The notes: generated from the sequence alone by a model not told the origin. A stretch of 64,000 bases of DNA from Ensifer sp. MPMI2T (GCF_004827385.1 NZ_SRXN01000001.1:496001-560000); one strand, 5' to 3'. Numbered from the stretch's first letter, positions 50,570 to 60,562 are shown. Numbers and translations are program-made.

Positions 50570-52243
50570 ATGTACCGTTACGACGAATTCGACCACGCCT
50601 TCGTTTCTGCACGTGTCGAGCAGTTCCGCGATCAGGTCCAGCGGCGGCTGTCCGGTGAATTGGCCGAGGATGCCTTCAAGCCGCTGCGCCTGATGAACGG
50701 CGTCTATTTGCAGCTGCATGCCTACATGCTCCGCGTTGCCATTCCCTATGGCACACTATCGAGCCGGCAGATGCGGATGCTCGCTCATATCGCCCGCAAA
50801 TATGACCGCGGCTATGGCCATTTCACCACGCGCCAGAACATCCAGTACAACTGGCCGCGTCTTTCCGACACGCCAGACATCCTCAAGGAATTGGCAAGCG
50901 TCGAGATGCACGCCCTGCAGACCTCGGGCAACTGCATTCGCAACGTGACGGCGGATCATTTCTCCGGTGCGGCTGCCGACGAAGTTGCCGATCCGCGCCC
51001 CTATGCAGAGATTCTTCGTCAGTGGTCGAGCGTCCATCCCGAATTCTCGTTCCTGCCGCGCAAGTTCAAGATTGCGGTGACTGGTGCCGAGCGCGACCGT
51101 GCGGCGATCCAGGTGCATGATATCGGCTTGCATCTGAAGAAGGACGAGAATGGTAGACTCGGCTTCTCCGTCTATGTCGGCGGCGGGCAGGGCAGAACCC
51201 CGATGATCGCCAAGAAGATCCGTGACTTCCTGCCCGAAGAGGACCTGCTCTCCTACACCACGGCGATCATGCGCGTTTACAACCTCTATGGCCGCCGCGA
51301 CAACAAGTACAAGGCGCGTATCAAGATTCTGGTGCATGAAACCGGTGCCGAGGAGCTTGCTCGCCAGGTCGAGGTCGAATTCGCCAAGCTCAAGGACACC
51401 GAGCTGAAGCTGCCGGATGCCGACATCCAAGCGATTTCTACCTATTTTGCGCCGGCAGCCCTGCCGAACCGCGCTGAAGGCTGGGGCAACCTCGCCCGCT
51501 GGAAGAAAGCCGATCCGGAATTCGCGCGCTGGGTTCAGCAGAACGTGCAGCCGCACAAGCATCCGGACTACGGCATGGTGACCATTTCGCTGAAGCCGAT
51601 CGGCGGTATTCCGGGCGATGCGAGCGACGCGCAGATGGATGCGGTTGCGGACATCGCCGAGGAATACGCATTCGACGAAATCCGCGTCAGCCACGAGCAG
51701 AACCTGATTCTGCCGCATGTGGCGCTTGCCGACCTGGAGCCGGTCTACCGTGCTCTGGTCGCGGCAGGCCTTGCGACGGCCAACGCCGGGCTGATCACCG
51801 ACATCATCGCCTGTCCGGGCCTCGACTATTGCGCGCTCGCCAATGCGCGTTCGATCCCGGTCGCTCAGGAGATCTCGAGCCGTTTCGGCTCCCCCGAGCG
51901 CCAGGCCGAAATCGGCGAGCTCAAGATCAAGATCTCCGGCTGCATCAATGCCTGTGGACACCATCACGTTGGCCATATCGGACTTCTGGGTGTGGAGAAG
52001 AAGGGTGCGGAGCTCTACCAGATCACGCTTGGCGGTTCCGGAGACGAGAACACATCGATTGGCGAAATCATCGGCCGCGGCTTCGAGCCGGAGAAAGTGA
52101 CCGATGCCGTCGAAACGATCGTCGACACCTATCTCGGCCTGCGCCGGGACAAAACGGAGACCTTCCTGGAGGCTTATCGCCGGGTTGGACCGCAGCCGTT
52201 CAAGGATGCGCTCTATGGCGGCAGTGCTCAGGAAGCCGCTTGA
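50570..52243 (+). CDS. cysI: Nitrite/sulfite reductase (siroheme, Fe4S4)
   Basis: 557 aa. Two ferredoxin-like halves; the siroheme-Fe4S4 cysteines are in CPGLDYC and SGCINACGHHH in the C-terminal third, and RNV/GNCIRNVTAD and FTTRQNIQ mark the substrate side. Its position in the cysG operon with DUF934 and no nitrate genes favours assimilatory sulfite reduction (CysI-type), the electron donor probably a ferredoxin. ATG 50570; a DUF934 gene follows 15 nt later. Confidence 0.9.
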   Translation: MYRYDEFDHAFVSARVEQFRDQVQRRLSGELAEDAFKPLRLMNGVYLQLHAYMLRVAIPYGTLSSRQMRMLAHIARKYDRGYGHFTTRQNIQYNWPRLSDTPDILKELASVEMHALQTSGNCIRNVTADHFSGAAADEVADPRPYAEILRQWSSVHPEFSFLPRKFKIAVTGAERDRAAIQVHDIGLHLKKDENGRLGFSVYVGGGQGRTPMIAKKIRDFLPEEDLLSYTTAIMRVYNLYGRRDNKYKARIKILVHETGAEELARQVEVEFAKLKDTELKLPDADIQAISTYFAPAALPNRAEGWGNLARWKKADPEFARWVQQNVQPHKHPDYGMVTISLKPIGGIPGDASDAQMDAVADIAEEYAFDEIRVSHEQNLILPHVALADLEPVYRALVAAGLATANAGLITDIIACPGLDYCALANARSIPVAQEISSRFGSPERQAEIGELKIKISGCINACGHHHVGHIGLLGVEKKGAELYQITLGGSGDENTSIGEIIGRGFEPEKVTDAVETIVDTYLGLRRDKTETFLEAYRRVGPQPFKDALYGGSAQEAA

Positions 52244-52258
52244 GGCAGGGACGAGAAC

Positions 52259-52759
52259 ATGACGAAGATTTGGAAAGAAACCGGCTTTGTGAACGATGAT
52301 CCCTGGGTCGTCGAGACGGAAGAAACCAAGGCCGGATCGAACGAAAAGGCGATACTCGGCTTGGACGCGTTCATCGACGCGGCCTCCACCGGCGATGGGC
52401 GTGAGCTGGGTGTACTGATCGCGCCGGCCGACGACGTCACGCGGTTGGCGCCATACCTCGATCGGATAGCGCTCGTCGCCGTCGCATTTCCGGCTTTCAA
52501 CGACGGCCGCGCCTTTAGCCACGCGTCTCTGCTTCGTTCGCGGCTTGGCTTCGAAGGGGAAGTCCGCGCGGTCGGAGACGTACTGATCGACCAGATCCCG
52601 CTGATGCTGCGTTGTGGTATCGACAGTTTCGCTGTGACGAATGCGACGGCGATCAAGCGGCTCTCGGAAGGGCGCTTACCCAGCATCACCAATCACTATC
52701 AGCCGACTGCCAGGCCGTCTTCGGGCGCCAAATCCTACAGTTGGCGGCGCGTTTCCTGA
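52259..52759 (+). CDS. DUF934 domain protein
   Basis: 166 aa. DUF934 proteins accompany the sulfite reductase operon in many proteobacteria and are thought to be an accessory factor of unknown mechanism. The block DGRAFSHASLLRSRLGFEGEVRAVGDVLIDQIPLMLRCGIDSF (about residues 82-124) is the family hallmark. The segment is split here only for reading; the coding is continuous. It is the last gene of the operon before a 145-bp gap, and no cysH gene precedes it. Confidence 0.88.
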   Translation: MTKIWKETGFVNDDPWVVETEETKAGSNEKAILGLDAFIDAASTGDGRELGVLIAPADDVTRLAPYLDRIALVAVAFPAFNDGRAFSHASLLRSRLGFEGEVRAVGDVLIDQIPLMLRCGIDSFAVTNATAIKRLSEGRLPSITNHYQPTARPSSGAKSYSWRRVS

Positions 52760-52904
52760 AAAGACGCACCCCGCGACAGTGTGAAGCAAGCCGAAATGCT
52801 CGAAAGCGACTATATTTGGAAGGGATTTCCTTTCAATCGAGTGCGGGTTGGAATATCCGCTCGTACTTGATAGATAGGGTCACCATTACAGGACTGTAGC
52901 CACG

Positions 52905-53717
52905 ATGAATGCTCCGGCAAAAACGGAAGATTTCGCGATCCAGGCACCGGCGGGTGTCTTTGTCGAGACGGTTACGAGTGTCACGCACTATACGGACCGG
53001 CTGTTCCGTTTCCGTATGACGCGTCCCCAGGAGTTCCGTTTCCGCTCCGGCGAGTTCGCGATGATCGGCCTCATGGTCGGCGACAAGCCCGTCTATCGCG
53101 CCTATTCGATTGCGAGCCCGGCATGGGACGAGGAGCTCGAGTTCTTCTCGATCAAGGTTCCGGACGGCCCACTGACGTCGCACCTGCAGAAGATCAGGCC
53201 GGGTGACCAGGTTCTCATGCGCAAGAAGCCGACCGGCACGCTGGTGCTCGACGCGCTGGTGCCGGGCCGCAGGCTCTACATGTTCTCGACCGGTACCGGC
53301 ATTGCCCCCTTCGCGAGCCTTATCCGCGATCCGGAGACCTACGAGAAATTCGAGGAAGTCATCCTTACACACACCTGCCGTGACGTGGCGGAGCTGAAAT
53401 ACGGCTTCGACCTCATGGACGAGATCCGCAATCATGAGTTCCTGAACGAGATTGTCGGCGCCAAACTTCGCCACTACGCGACTGTGACGCGCGAGGACTA
53501 CCCGTTCAAAGGCCGGATCACCGACCTGATGACTAACGGCAAGTTCTTCGCGGATCTCGGCCTGCCGCCGCTTGATCCGGCGATCGACCGCGGCATGATC
53601 TGCGGCTCCACGGCAATGCTGAAGGACACCAAGGAAATTCTGGAAGCTGCCGGCTTGACGGAAGGCGCGAACAACAAACCTGCCGAATTCGTTATCGAGC
53701 GCGCATTCGTCGGCTAA
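52905..53717 (+). CDS. fpr: Ferredoxin--NADP reductase
   Basis: 270 aa. FAD-binding beta-barrel with YRAYSIASPAW (RxYS) and the NADP-binding domain with STGTGIAPFASLI; the C-terminal GCFIAER-type tail appears as EFVIERAFVG. It exchanges electrons between NADPH and ferredoxin or flavodoxin and may feed the upstream sulfite reductase. A CTATAT at 52810-52815 in the upstream gap could be its -10 box, but no good -35 is seen. Confidence 0.95.
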   Translation: MNAPAKTEDFAIQAPAGVFVETVTSVTHYTDRLFRFRMTRPQEFRFRSGEFAMIGLMVGDKPVYRAYSIASPAWDEELEFFSIKVPDGPLTSHLQKIRPGDQVLMRKKPTGTLVLDALVPGRRLYMFSTGTGIAPFASLIRDPETYEKFEEVILTHTCRDVAELKYGFDLMDEIRNHEFLNEIVGAKLRHYATVTREDYPFKGRITDLMTNGKFFADLGLPPLDPAIDRGMICGSTAMLKDTKEILEAAGLTEGANNKPAEFVIERAFVG

Positions 53718-53746
53718 GGCGCGGCTACCGAAATATCGAGTATCAA

Positions 53747-53785
53747 GAGAGAGGCGCGGCCCTGGATGCGTCTCTTTTTGTTTGT
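53747..53785 (+). terminator. Putative terminator after fpr
   Basis: AGAGAGGCGC (53747-53756) and GCGTCTCT (53768-53775) pair with one bulge and are followed by TTTTGTTTGT. Positioned 30 nt after fpr. The remaining 135 bp up to 53920 shows nothing recognisable. Confidence 0.55.
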
Positions 53786-53920
53786 GTCCGGTGGGGGGAG
53801 TGCATCTGTGGCGGGAGCGACGCACTCCAACATGGGCAGCTGCGCTATTCTACGCAACAGGGGCAGCCAAACTGCGACGGCTGAAGACCGCAGGTACCAA
53901 GGTTTGAGCCGTGGGCGGTA

Positions 53921-54544
53921 TCAAGCCTTCGCCAGATAATCCATCAATCCGGACATGGCATTGGCGGCGCCGTCGCCGTCTGCCGCCTGAATCGCGCGCA
54001 TCACCCTGACATGGTGCTCCACCGATGCCTTCATTTTTTCCGGCGCGGCCGACGCAAACCATATGCGGCGCGCGTGGGTCTGCAGTGGCGCGAGTGCCGC
54101 CGTCAGGAATCTGTTCGGACAGGCGTCTTCCATGATCTCGTCGAACATCTTGTCGGCGACGAGGAAACCCTCCACGTCGCCTCGATCCGAACAGGTCGTC
54201 ATCGTCTGCTCGCAGCCGTTGATCGCCTGTCGGATCTCGGGTGACGCGTTCTGTGCCACAAGGGCGGCTGCCAGCGGTTCCAGCCGTTGGCGCGTCTGCA
54301 TCACATGGGCACGATCCTCCGGCCGGATCATCGTGATCTGCAGCCCCACGCGAGCACGAATATCGATGAGCCCTTGCCAGGCAAGTTTCTGGATCGCTTC
54401 TCGAACGGGGGTGCGGCCATGCTCGGCAAGTTCGATGAGTTGGCGCTCGGTAACGAGCGATCCGGGCTTGAGCTTCAGTGTGACGATAAGGCGTTCGAGC
54501 GCCAGATAGGCGAGGTGGGCCTGGGACTGGACTGGCATAAGCAT
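53921..54544 (-). CDS. GntR family transcriptional regulator (FCD type)
   Basis: 207 aa. N-terminal winged helix-turn-helix (about 10-75: TERQLIELAEHGRTPVREAIQKLAWQGLIDIR) and an all-helical FCD ligand-binding domain (about 85-205) with metal/ligand residues expected in DKMFDEIM and HHVRVMRAI. Starts at 54544 or 54538 (both ATG). It is upstream-oriented away from aapP but on the same strand, about 230 bp downstream of it. A perfect palindrome (54554-54567) lies 10 nt before the start, so autoregulation is likely. Target genes unknown. Confidence 0.85.
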   Translation of the reverse strand: MLMPVQSQAHLAYLALERLIVTLKLKPGSLVTERQLIELAEHGRTPVREAIQKLAWQGLIDIRARVGLQITMIRPEDRAHVMQTRQRLEPLAAALVAQNASPEIRQAINGCEQTMTTCSDRGDVEGFLVADKMFDEIMEDACPNRFLTAALAPLQTHARRIWFASAAPEKMKASVEHHVRVMRAIQAADGDGAANAMSGLMDYLAKA

Positions 54545-54553
54545 CCCGCTAGT

Positions 54554-54567
54554 TCTGATATATCAGA
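54554..54567 (-). promoter_or_regulatory. Palindromic operator candidate of the GntR gene
   Basis: TCTGATATATCAGA, a perfect 14-bp palindrome, is 10 nt upstream of the GntR-family start codon. TGATATATCA-like sites are typical for FCD/VanR-type GntR regulators. Very likely its own operator; it also overlaps the likely promoter. Confidence 0.6.
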
Positions 54568-54719
54568 GATTGACACGGATTCGAAATGGCCGCAAGCAAG
54601 CCGATACATCAGGGCCAAGGAGCCAAGTTCGCCGGCCGAAAGGCGGTTGACGCCGCCGGCGGCCCGTCAGTTCGCCGTACCTTCCTGGATTTCACGCCAT
54701 CGAGTGCGGTGATTATGAA

Positions 54720-54758
54720 ACGTGAACGGCCCGCCAGTTGCTGGCGGGCCGTTCACGT
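54720..54758 (-). terminator. Terminator of the aap operon
   Basis: Perfect 18-bp stem: arms ACGTGAACGGCCCGCCAG (54720-54737) and its mirror (54741-54758), loop TTG. It lies 20 nt beyond the aapP stop on the minus strand and is followed there by TTTCAT. The stem is symmetric and could also stop transcription from the other side. Confidence 0.75.
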
Positions 54759-54777
54759 TCGGCTCATATCATTGATA

Positions 54778-55554
54778 TCAGTGCAGGATCTGGCTGAGGA
54801 ACAGCTTGGTGCGCTCGTGCTGCGGATTGTCGAAGAATTCGGCCGGTGAATTCTGCTCGACGATCTGGCCCTGATCCATGAAGATCACCCGGTTGGCGAC
54901 CTGGCGGGCAAAGCCCATTTCGTGGGTTACGCACAGCATGGTCATGCCTTCCTCGGCGAGGCCGACCATGGTGTCCAGCACTTCCTTGATCATTTCCGGG
55001 TCGAGCGCCGAAGTCGGCTCGTCGAAAAGCATGATCTTCGGGTTCATGCAGAGCGAACGGGCAATCGCCACGCGCTGCTGCTGGCCGCCCGAAAGCTGGC
55101 CCGGATATTTGTGGGCCTGCTCTGGGATCTTGACGCGCCTGAGGAAATGCATCGCGATTTCCTCCGCCTGCTTCTTCGGCATCTTGCGCACCCAGATCGG
55201 CGCCAGTGTGCAGTTTTCCAGAATGGTCAGATGCGGGAAAAGATTGAAGTGCTGGAAGACCATGCCGACCTCGCGGCGCACTTCATCGATCTTCTTCAGG
55301 TCGTTGGTGAGTTCGATTCCATCAACGACGATCTTGCCCTTCTGGTGTTCCTCGAGGCGATTGATGCAACGAATCATCGTCGATTTGCCAGAGCCCGACG
55401 GGCCGGCGATGACGATCCGCTCGCCGCGCATCACCTTGAGATTGATGTCGCGCAGAACGTGGAAATCACCGTACCACTTGTTCATGTTGGTGATTTCGAT
55501 CGCGACATCCGTCGTCGAGATGGTCATTTTTTTTGCGGTGGCAGCGTTTGCCAT
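54778..55554 (-). CDS. aapP: General L-amino acid ABC transporter, ATP-binding protein
   Basis: 258 aa, close to rhizobial AapP. Walker [13 protein letters not shown] signature LSGGQQQR, Walker [13 protein letters not shown] and the switch His in CVTHEMGFA. It energises import of a broad range of L-amino acids. The N terminus carries a 17-residue extension ([10 protein letters not shown]…) before the ABC fold. It follows aapM by 12 nt and ends at the aap terminator. Confidence 0.96.
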   Translation of the reverse strand: MANAATAKKMTISTTDVAIEITNMNKWYGDFHVLRDINLKVMRGERIVIAGPSGSGKSTMIRCINRLEEHQKGKIVVDGIELTNDLKKIDEVRREVGMVFQHFNLFPHLTILENCTLAPIWVRKMPKKQAEEIAMHFLRRVKIPEQAHKYPGQLSGGQQQRVAIARSLCMNPKIMLFDEPTSALDPEMIKEVLDTMVGLAEEGMTMLCVTHEMGFARQVANRVIFMDQGQIVEQNSPAEFFDNPQHERTKLFLSQILH

Positions 55555-55566
55555 ATGTTTCCCCTT

Positions 55567-56721
55567 TTATCGTTGGCTTCTGTCGAGCACGCGTTCCATG
55601 AAGCCTGAATAGCGCGACATGCCGAAGCAGAAAAGCCAGAATACGAAGCCTGCGAAAATCAGGCCGCTCACCGGTGTGACGGCGGAGGCCCAGTTCGTGT
55701 CGCTAAAGTTCAGGCGGACGATGCCCAGCAGATCGAACATGCCGATGATCGAGACGAGGGACGTGTCCTTGAACAGGCCGATGAAGGTGTTGACGATCCC
55801 CGGGATCACCAGCTTCAGCGCCTGCGGCAGAATGATGAGGTTCATCTTCTGCCAGAAGCTGAGGCCCAGCGAATCGGCGCCTTCGTACTGGCCCTTCGGA
55901 ATGGCCTGCAATCCGCCGCGCACGACCTCCGCCATGTAGGCGGAAGCGAAGAGCGACACGCCAATCAAGGCACGCAAGAATTTGTCAAAGGTGACGCCCT
56001 GTGGCAGGAAGAGCGGCAGCATCACGCTTGCCATGAACAGAACCGTGATCAGCGGAATGCCGCGTACGATCTCGATGAAGACCGTGCAGAGCATTTTTAT
56101 CACCGGCATGTCCGACCGACGTCCGAGAGCCAGTAGAATGCCGAGCGGCAGCGAGACTGCTATTCCGACAAAGGACAGGACCAGGGTGACCAGCAGGCCA
56201 CCCCACAGCGGGGTTTCGACATAGGTGAGGCCGAACCAGCCGCCCGGCAGCAGGATCGTCGCGACGATCGGCAAAGCGACCAGCAGCAGAACGGCGTTCA
56301 ACCCCTTGTAGGGTACCTTGGGCATCAACATCGGCACGAGTAACAGCACGAAAAGGATGCCAACGAGCGCGGGGCGCCAACGTTCGTCCATCGGGTAGCG
56401 TCCGAAGAGAAATTGGCTGAATTTCGCATTGACGAAAGCCCAGCAGGCGCCGCTCCAGCCTTCCGGCTGTGAGCCGCCCTGTTCGACCGTCGCGCAGACG
56501 CCACGGCCGCCGCCTGTCCAGGCGGCGTCGATGAAGAGCCATTGTATCGCAGGCGGCACCAGCCATGCCAACACCAGCAGGCTGATGATGGTGAGAGCCG
56601 TGTCCTTCGGCGTGGCGAAGAGATTCTTCCTCAGCCAAAAGACAATGCCGCTTTCCAACACCGGGGCAGGTGAGGCCTCGACCATCGACGCGCGAACGAA
56701 ACTTGCTTCGTGTGTGGTCAT
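55567..56721 (-). CDS. aapM: General L-amino acid ABC transporter, permease AapM
   Basis: 384 aa. Membrane permease of the HisMQ family with a long N-terminal extension relative to HisM. The C-terminal half holds the standard permease core with the EAA motif ([24 protein letters not shown]) and [13 protein letters not shown]. The N-terminal 180 residues add extra transmembrane helices. It pairs with AapQ; stop-to-start gaps are 12 nt to aapP and 4 nt from aapQ. Confidence 0.94.
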   Translation of the reverse strand: MTTHEASFVRASMVEASPAPVLESGIVFWLRKNLFATPKDTALTIISLLVLAWLVPPAIQWLFIDAAWTGGGRGVCATVEQGGSQPEGWSGACWAFVNAKFSQFLFGRYPMDERWRPALVGILFVLLLVPMLMPKVPYKGLNAVLLLVALPIVATILLPGGWFGLTYVETPLWGGLLVTLVLSFVGIAVSLPLGILLALGRRSDMPVIKMLCTVFIEIVRGIPLITVLFMASVMLPLFLPQGVTFDKFLRALIGVSLFASAYMAEVVRGGLQAIPKGQYEGADSLGLSFWQKMNLIILPQALKLVIPGIVNTFIGLFKDTSLVSIIGMFDLLGIVRLNFSDTNWASAVTPVSGLIFAGFVFWLFCFGMSRYSGFMERVLDRSQR

Positions 56722-56725
56722 GATC

Positions 56726-57919
56726 TTACCTCTCCACCAGCGCCATGCGGGCGTTGTACCAGTTCATGAACAGCGAGGTCGCAAGGCTCAAGCTGAGATA
56801 GACGATGAGCCAGATGCTGACCACTTCGATGGACTGTCCTGTCTGGTTGAGGATCGTGCCGCCGACGGCAACGAGATCCGCATAGCCGACGGCGACCGCC
56901 AGTGACGAGTTCTTGGTGAGGTTGAGATACTGGCTGGTCAATGGCGGGATGATGATGCGCATTGCCTGCGGCACGATGACAAGCCGCGTCGTCAGCCTCG
57001 GGCGGATGCCAAGCGCATGGGCCGCCTCGGTCTGGCCCTTAGAGACCCCGCGGATCCCGGCGCGCACGATCTCGGCGATGAAGGCAGCGGTGTAGAAGGA
57101 AAGGGCGAGGTAAAGGGACAGGAATTCCGGCCCGACGACTGAACCGCCCGTCAGGTTGAACTTGCCCGCAACCGGGAGGTCGAACGTGAGCGGAGCGCCT
57201 GCGGCAAGGAATGTGATCAGCGGCAGGCCGACAATGAGCCCGAGCACGGTCCACAAGACGGGCAGCCGCTGGCCGGTCGCCTCCTGCCGCTTACGGGCAT
57301 AGCGGGCGAAAAGCAGGCTCGCGGCAACGGCGACGAGGAGCGCCAGCAGCGTATATTCCGCTCCCTCTCCGAAGAGCGGCCTCGGGAAGGCGACGCCGCG
57401 ATTGCTAACGAAGATATTAAGAGGCAGGGCCAGGGCCTCACGCGCCTGCGGCAGGATCGCCAGAACGCCGCTGTACCAGAAGAAGATGACGAGCAGTGGA
57501 GGGATGTTGCGGAACACCTCGACATAGGCGAGCGAGAGCTTGGCGATGATCCAGTTGTGCGAAAGGCGTCCGATGCCGACAAGGAAGCCGATGATTGTTG
57601 CCGTGATGATACCGGTGATCGCCACCAGCAGAGTGTTGACAAACCCGACGACGAGCGCGCGGCCGTAACTGGAATCGCTCGTGAAGGCGATCAGCGACTG
57701 TCCGACATCGAACCCCGCCCGGCTGTTCAGAAAGCCGTAGCCGGACGCGATATTCGCGCGTCTCAGGTTCTCGATCGTGTTGTCGACGATCCAGTAGATG
57801 AGAACCGCGAGTATGATGATGGTGATTGCCTGGTAGAATATTCCGCGCACCTGAGGATCGTTGATGATCGATCCCGAGGACCTGCTTTTTTCAGGCGCAT
57901 TCGTGACGCCAATGGCCAT
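56726..57919 (-). CDS. aapQ: General L-amino acid ABC transporter, permease AapQ
   Basis: 397 aa membrane permease. N-terminal helix ([18 protein letters not shown]), then a HisMQ-type core with [13 protein letters not shown] and the EAA loop ([23 protein letters not shown]), ending [17 protein letters not shown]. Together with AapM it forms the channel. 85 nt separate it from aapJ, a gap that contains an inverted C/G-rich hairpin (GGAGGAGCGG-like arms) typical of differential expression between binding protein and permeases. Confidence 0.94.
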   Translation of the reverse strand: MAIGVTNAPEKSRSSGSIINDPQVRGIFYQAITIIILAVLIYWIVDNTIENLRRANIASGYGFLNSRAGFDVGQSLIAFTSDSSYGRALVVGFVNTLLVAITGIITATIIGFLVGIGRLSHNWIIAKLSLAYVEVFRNIPPLLVIFFWYSGVLAILPQAREALALPLNIFVSNRGVAFPRPLFGEGAEYTLLALLVAVAASLLFARYARKRQEATGQRLPVLWTVLGLIVGLPLITFLAAGAPLTFDLPVAGKFNLTGGSVVGPEFLSLYLALSFYTAAFIAEIVRAGIRGVSKGQTEAAHALGIRPRLTTRLVIVPQAMRIIIPPLTSQYLNLTKNSSLAVAVGYADLVAVGGTILNQTGQSIEVVSIWLIVYLSLSLATSLFMNWYNARMALVER

Positions 57920-57971
57920 ACAATGCCTCTTTCCCCAATCCGCCCTTTCCGGGCGTTCTTATTGTGGAACG

Positions 57972-58001
57972 GAGGAGCGGCGAACCGCTCCTCCGTCGGA
58001 C
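57972..58001 (-). promoter_or_regulatory. Inverted repeat in the aapJ–aapQ gap
   Basis: GGAGGAGCGG (57972-57981) and CCGCTCCTCC (57985-57994) pair perfectly over 10 bp with a 3-nt loop, between aapJ and aapQ. Such hairpins behind binding-protein genes usually stabilise the upstream message or attenuate the permease part, keeping AapJ more abundant. Confidence 0.65.
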
Positions 58002-58004
58002 CGA

Positions 58005-59030
58005 TTAGCGGACCGGCGGCGCGTACTGGATGCCGCCCTTGTTCCACAGAGCGTTCAGGCCGCGCTCGATCTTGAGCGGGCTGCCGGCGCCGATGTTGCG
58101 GTCGAAGATCTCGCCATAGTTGCCGACGGCCTTGATGACGTTCACGGCCCATTCGTTGGTAAGGCCGAGGTCCGTGCCGATCTTGCTGTCGGCTTCGACG
58201 CCGAGGAAGCGCTGAATGTCAGGGTTGGGCGACTTCTTCATTTCTTCCACGTTCGCCTGCGTGATGGCGAATTCCTCGGCCTGGACCAGGGCATAGTGAA
58301 CCCAGCTCACGATATCGTACCATTGGTCGTCACCTTGGCGGACGGCCGGGCCGAGCGGCTCCTTGGAGATGATTTCCGGCAGGATCATGTGATCGTCTGG
58401 CTTCGAGAGGGTGAGGCGCAGCGAATAGAGGCCGGACTGGTCGGTGGTGTAGACGTCGCACCGGCCGGCATCATAGGCCGCGTTGACTTCCTCGAGCTTC
58501 TCGAAGACGACCGGGTTGTACTGCAGGTTGTTGGTCTTGAAGTAGTCGGCGAGGTTGAGCTCGGTTGTGGTACCCGTCTGGACGCAGACGGCGGCGCCGG
58601 ACAGTTCGAGGGCCGACTTCACGTCGAGGCTCTTGCGGACCATGAAGCCCTGGCCGTCATAGTAGTTGACCGGGCGGAAGTTGAAGCCGAGCGCCGTGTC
58701 GCGGTTGATCGTCCAGGTCGTGTTGCGGGCGAGAACGTCGACCTCACCGGACTGTAGCGCCGGGAAACGCTCCTTTGCAGAGGTCGGCGTGTACTTCACC
58801 TTGCTTGCGTCGCCAAAAACGGCAGCCGCGATCGCTTTGCAATAGTCGACGTCGAAACCGCTCCAATTGCCCGAAGCATCGGGCGCGGCGAAACCGGCGA
58901 GACCGGTGTTCACGCCGCACTGGATAAAGCCCTTGGCCTTCACGTCATCAAGGGTCGCGGCCGATGCCGCATGTGCGCCAATACCCGTGACAGCAGCGCC
59001 AACCAGAGCTGTCAGAATTCGTCTTGCCAT
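58005..59030 (-). CDS. aapJ: General L-amino acid ABC transporter, periplasmic binding protein
   Basis: 341 aa, same length as known AapJ. Sec signal peptide (MARRILTALVGAAVTGIGAHAASA, cut near 24), then the type II binding fold: KAKGFIQCGVNTGLAGFAAPD and VDVLARNTTWTINRDTALGF. It captures L-amino acids in the periplasm. ATG 59030; the frame runs open upstream to 59369 but that sequence precedes the signal peptide and is not coding. First gene of aapJQMP. Confidence 0.96.
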   Translation of the reverse strand: MARRILTALVGAAVTGIGAHAASAATLDDVKAKGFIQCGVNTGLAGFAAPDASGNWSGFDVDYCKAIAAAVFGDASKVKYTPTSAKERFPALQSGEVDVLARNTTWTINRDTALGFNFRPVNYYDGQGFMVRKSLDVKSALELSGAAVCVQTGTTTELNLADYFKTNNLQYNPVVFEKLEEVNAAYDAGRCDVYTTDQSGLYSLRLTLSKPDDHMILPEIISKEPLGPAVRQGDDQWYDIVSWVHYALVQAEEFAITQANVEEMKKSPNPDIQRFLGVEADSKIGTDLGLTNEWAVNVIKAVGNYGEIFDRNIGAGSPLKIERGLNALWNKGGIQYAPPVR

Positions 59031-59368
59031 TTTTTGAACCTTTTCGGTTGTTGTTAGTTCCCGTCTGCACAGGCGCGCTCCGTGGGCGCGTGCAGCCTCC
59101 GCCACCCTCCTGGCGAGAGTGCAATCTATCTCATGCTCAAAATCCATGAGGGTCAAGAGATGTTGCCGATTTTCTGATTTTGCATGTGAAAAACCCGAAA
59201 TTCGCCAGAAGTTTAGGCAGTTTCTTCCCGGAAAATCGGATCCTTTGAACAAAAAACGGCCAGTCCGGCATTTTGCACGAAGCCTCGCCACTTCACCCGA
59301 ATTTTCCCTTGACCCGGCGGGTGCCGCGTTCGATGAGTTGGCGTCGAATCTAAACAGCGGATTTTTCA
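59031..59368. other. Divergent promoter region of aapJ and metC
   Basis: 338 bp without a gene. On the minus strand a CTTGAC (59157-59152) could be a -35 box for aapJ, but no convincing -10 sits at 17 nt. A second CTTGACC near 59309 is placed for metC, again without a clear partner. Local inverted blocks GGCGCGC/GCGCG near 59080-59095 lie in the aapJ leader. I see no sigma54 -24/-12 pair here. Confidence 0.5.
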
Positions 59369-60559
59369 ATGGCAGACAAGATCAGCGCGCTCAAGGAAAC
59401 GGGCATCAACACCCGTCTGGCGCACACTGGCAACAATCCCTCGGATTTCCACGGCTTCGTCAATCCGCCGGTGGTGCATGCGTCCACTGTGCTGTTTCCC
59501 AACGCCAGGACCATGGAAAGCCGGGCGCAGAAATATACCTACGGGACGCGCGGCACGCCGACGACCGATGCGCTTTGCGACGCAATTAATGAGCTCGAGG
59601 GCGCTGCCGGAACGATTCTCGTGCCTTCAGGCCTAGCGGCGGTTACGGTGCCGTTCCTGACCTATCTGTCGGCCGGGGATCACGCGCTCGTCGTTGATTC
59701 GGTCTACTTCCCGACGCGGCATTTCTGCGACACGATGCTGAAGCGCCTCGGCGTCACCGTCGACTACTACGATCCGATGATCGGCGCCGGCATTGAAAGC
59801 CTGATCCGTCCGAACACGCGCCTGGTGCATACCGAGGCGCCGGGCTCGAACACGTTCGAGATGCAGGACATTCGCGCAATTGCAGCCGTGGCACACCGCC
59901 ACGGCTGCGTCGTGATGATGGACAATACCTGGGCGACGCCGGTTTATTTCCGCCCGCTCGATCACGGCGTCGATGTCTCGATCCATGCAGCCACGAAATA
60001 TCCGTCGGGCCATTCCGATGTGCTGTTCGGCACCGTGTCGGCCAATGTAACCCATTGGCCGGCTCTCAGCGAGGCGATGGTCACGCTCGGCGTCTGCGTG
60101 TCGCCGGACGACAGCTACCAGATCCTCCGGGGCTTGCGCACGATGGGGATTCGTCTGGAGCGGCATCAGGCGAGCGCGCTGGCGATCGCCGAATGGCTGG
60201 AGAGCCGCGACGACGTTGCACGCGTCCTGCATCCGGCACTGCCGAGCTTTCCGGGACACGACCTCTGGAAGCGCGACTTTGGCGGGGCGAGCGGGATTTT
60301 CTCCTTCGTGCTGAAGGCCGACAGTCCCGAAAAGTTCAGGGCCAAGGCGCACGCCTTCCTGGATGCGCTCTCACTTTTCGGTCTTGGCTATTCCTGGGGC
60401 GGCTTCGAAAGCCTCGCCGTCCACGTCAACCTATCCGACCGCAAGGTGGCGAAGGCTCCGTCGGAAGGGCCGGTGATCCGATTGCAGATCGGGCTGGAAG
60501 ACGTTCCGGATATCCGTCGCGATATCGAAGCGGGCCTCGCCGCCGCCAACGCGGTCTGA
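59369..60559 (+). CDS. metC: Cystathionine beta-lyase
   Basis: 396 aa, PLP-dependent Cys/Met metabolism family. PLP-binding K210 (IHAATKYPSGHSD), with YTYGTRGTPTTDAL and VPSGLAAVTVPFL at the N-terminal part. It splits cystathionine into homocysteine, pyruvate and ammonia for methionine synthesis. The gene is divergent from aapJ, as I recall in S. meliloti, and converges with the FAD monooxygenase gene with a 3-nt gap. Confidence 0.92.
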   Translation: MADKISALKETGINTRLAHTGNNPSDFHGFVNPPVVHASTVLFPNARTMESRAQKYTYGTRGTPTTDALCDAINELEGAAGTILVPSGLAAVTVPFLTYLSAGDHALVVDSVYFPTRHFCDTMLKRLGVTVDYYDPMIGAGIESLIRPNTRLVHTEAPGSNTFEMQDIRAIAAVAHRHGCVVMMDNTWATPVYFRPLDHGVDVSIHAATKYPSGHSDVLFGTVSANVTHWPALSEAMVTLGVCVSPDDSYQILRGLRTMGIRLERHQASALAIAEWLESRDDVARVLHPALPSFPGHDLWKRDFGGASGIFSFVLKADSPEKFRAKAHAFLDALSLFGLGYSWGGFESLAVHVNLSDRKVAKAPSEGPVIRLQIGLEDVPDIRRDIEAGLAAANAV

Positions 60560-60562
60560 TGC

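Noticed and set aside
50756..52522. 588-aa open frame on the minus strand opposite cysI
   Set aside because: Antisense shadow of the reductase; no recognisable domain or ribosome binding site.
54586..54849. 87-aa plus-strand frame between the GntR gene and aapP
   Set aside because: It runs through the terminator hairpin and into the 3' end of aapP; no family, no ribosome binding site.
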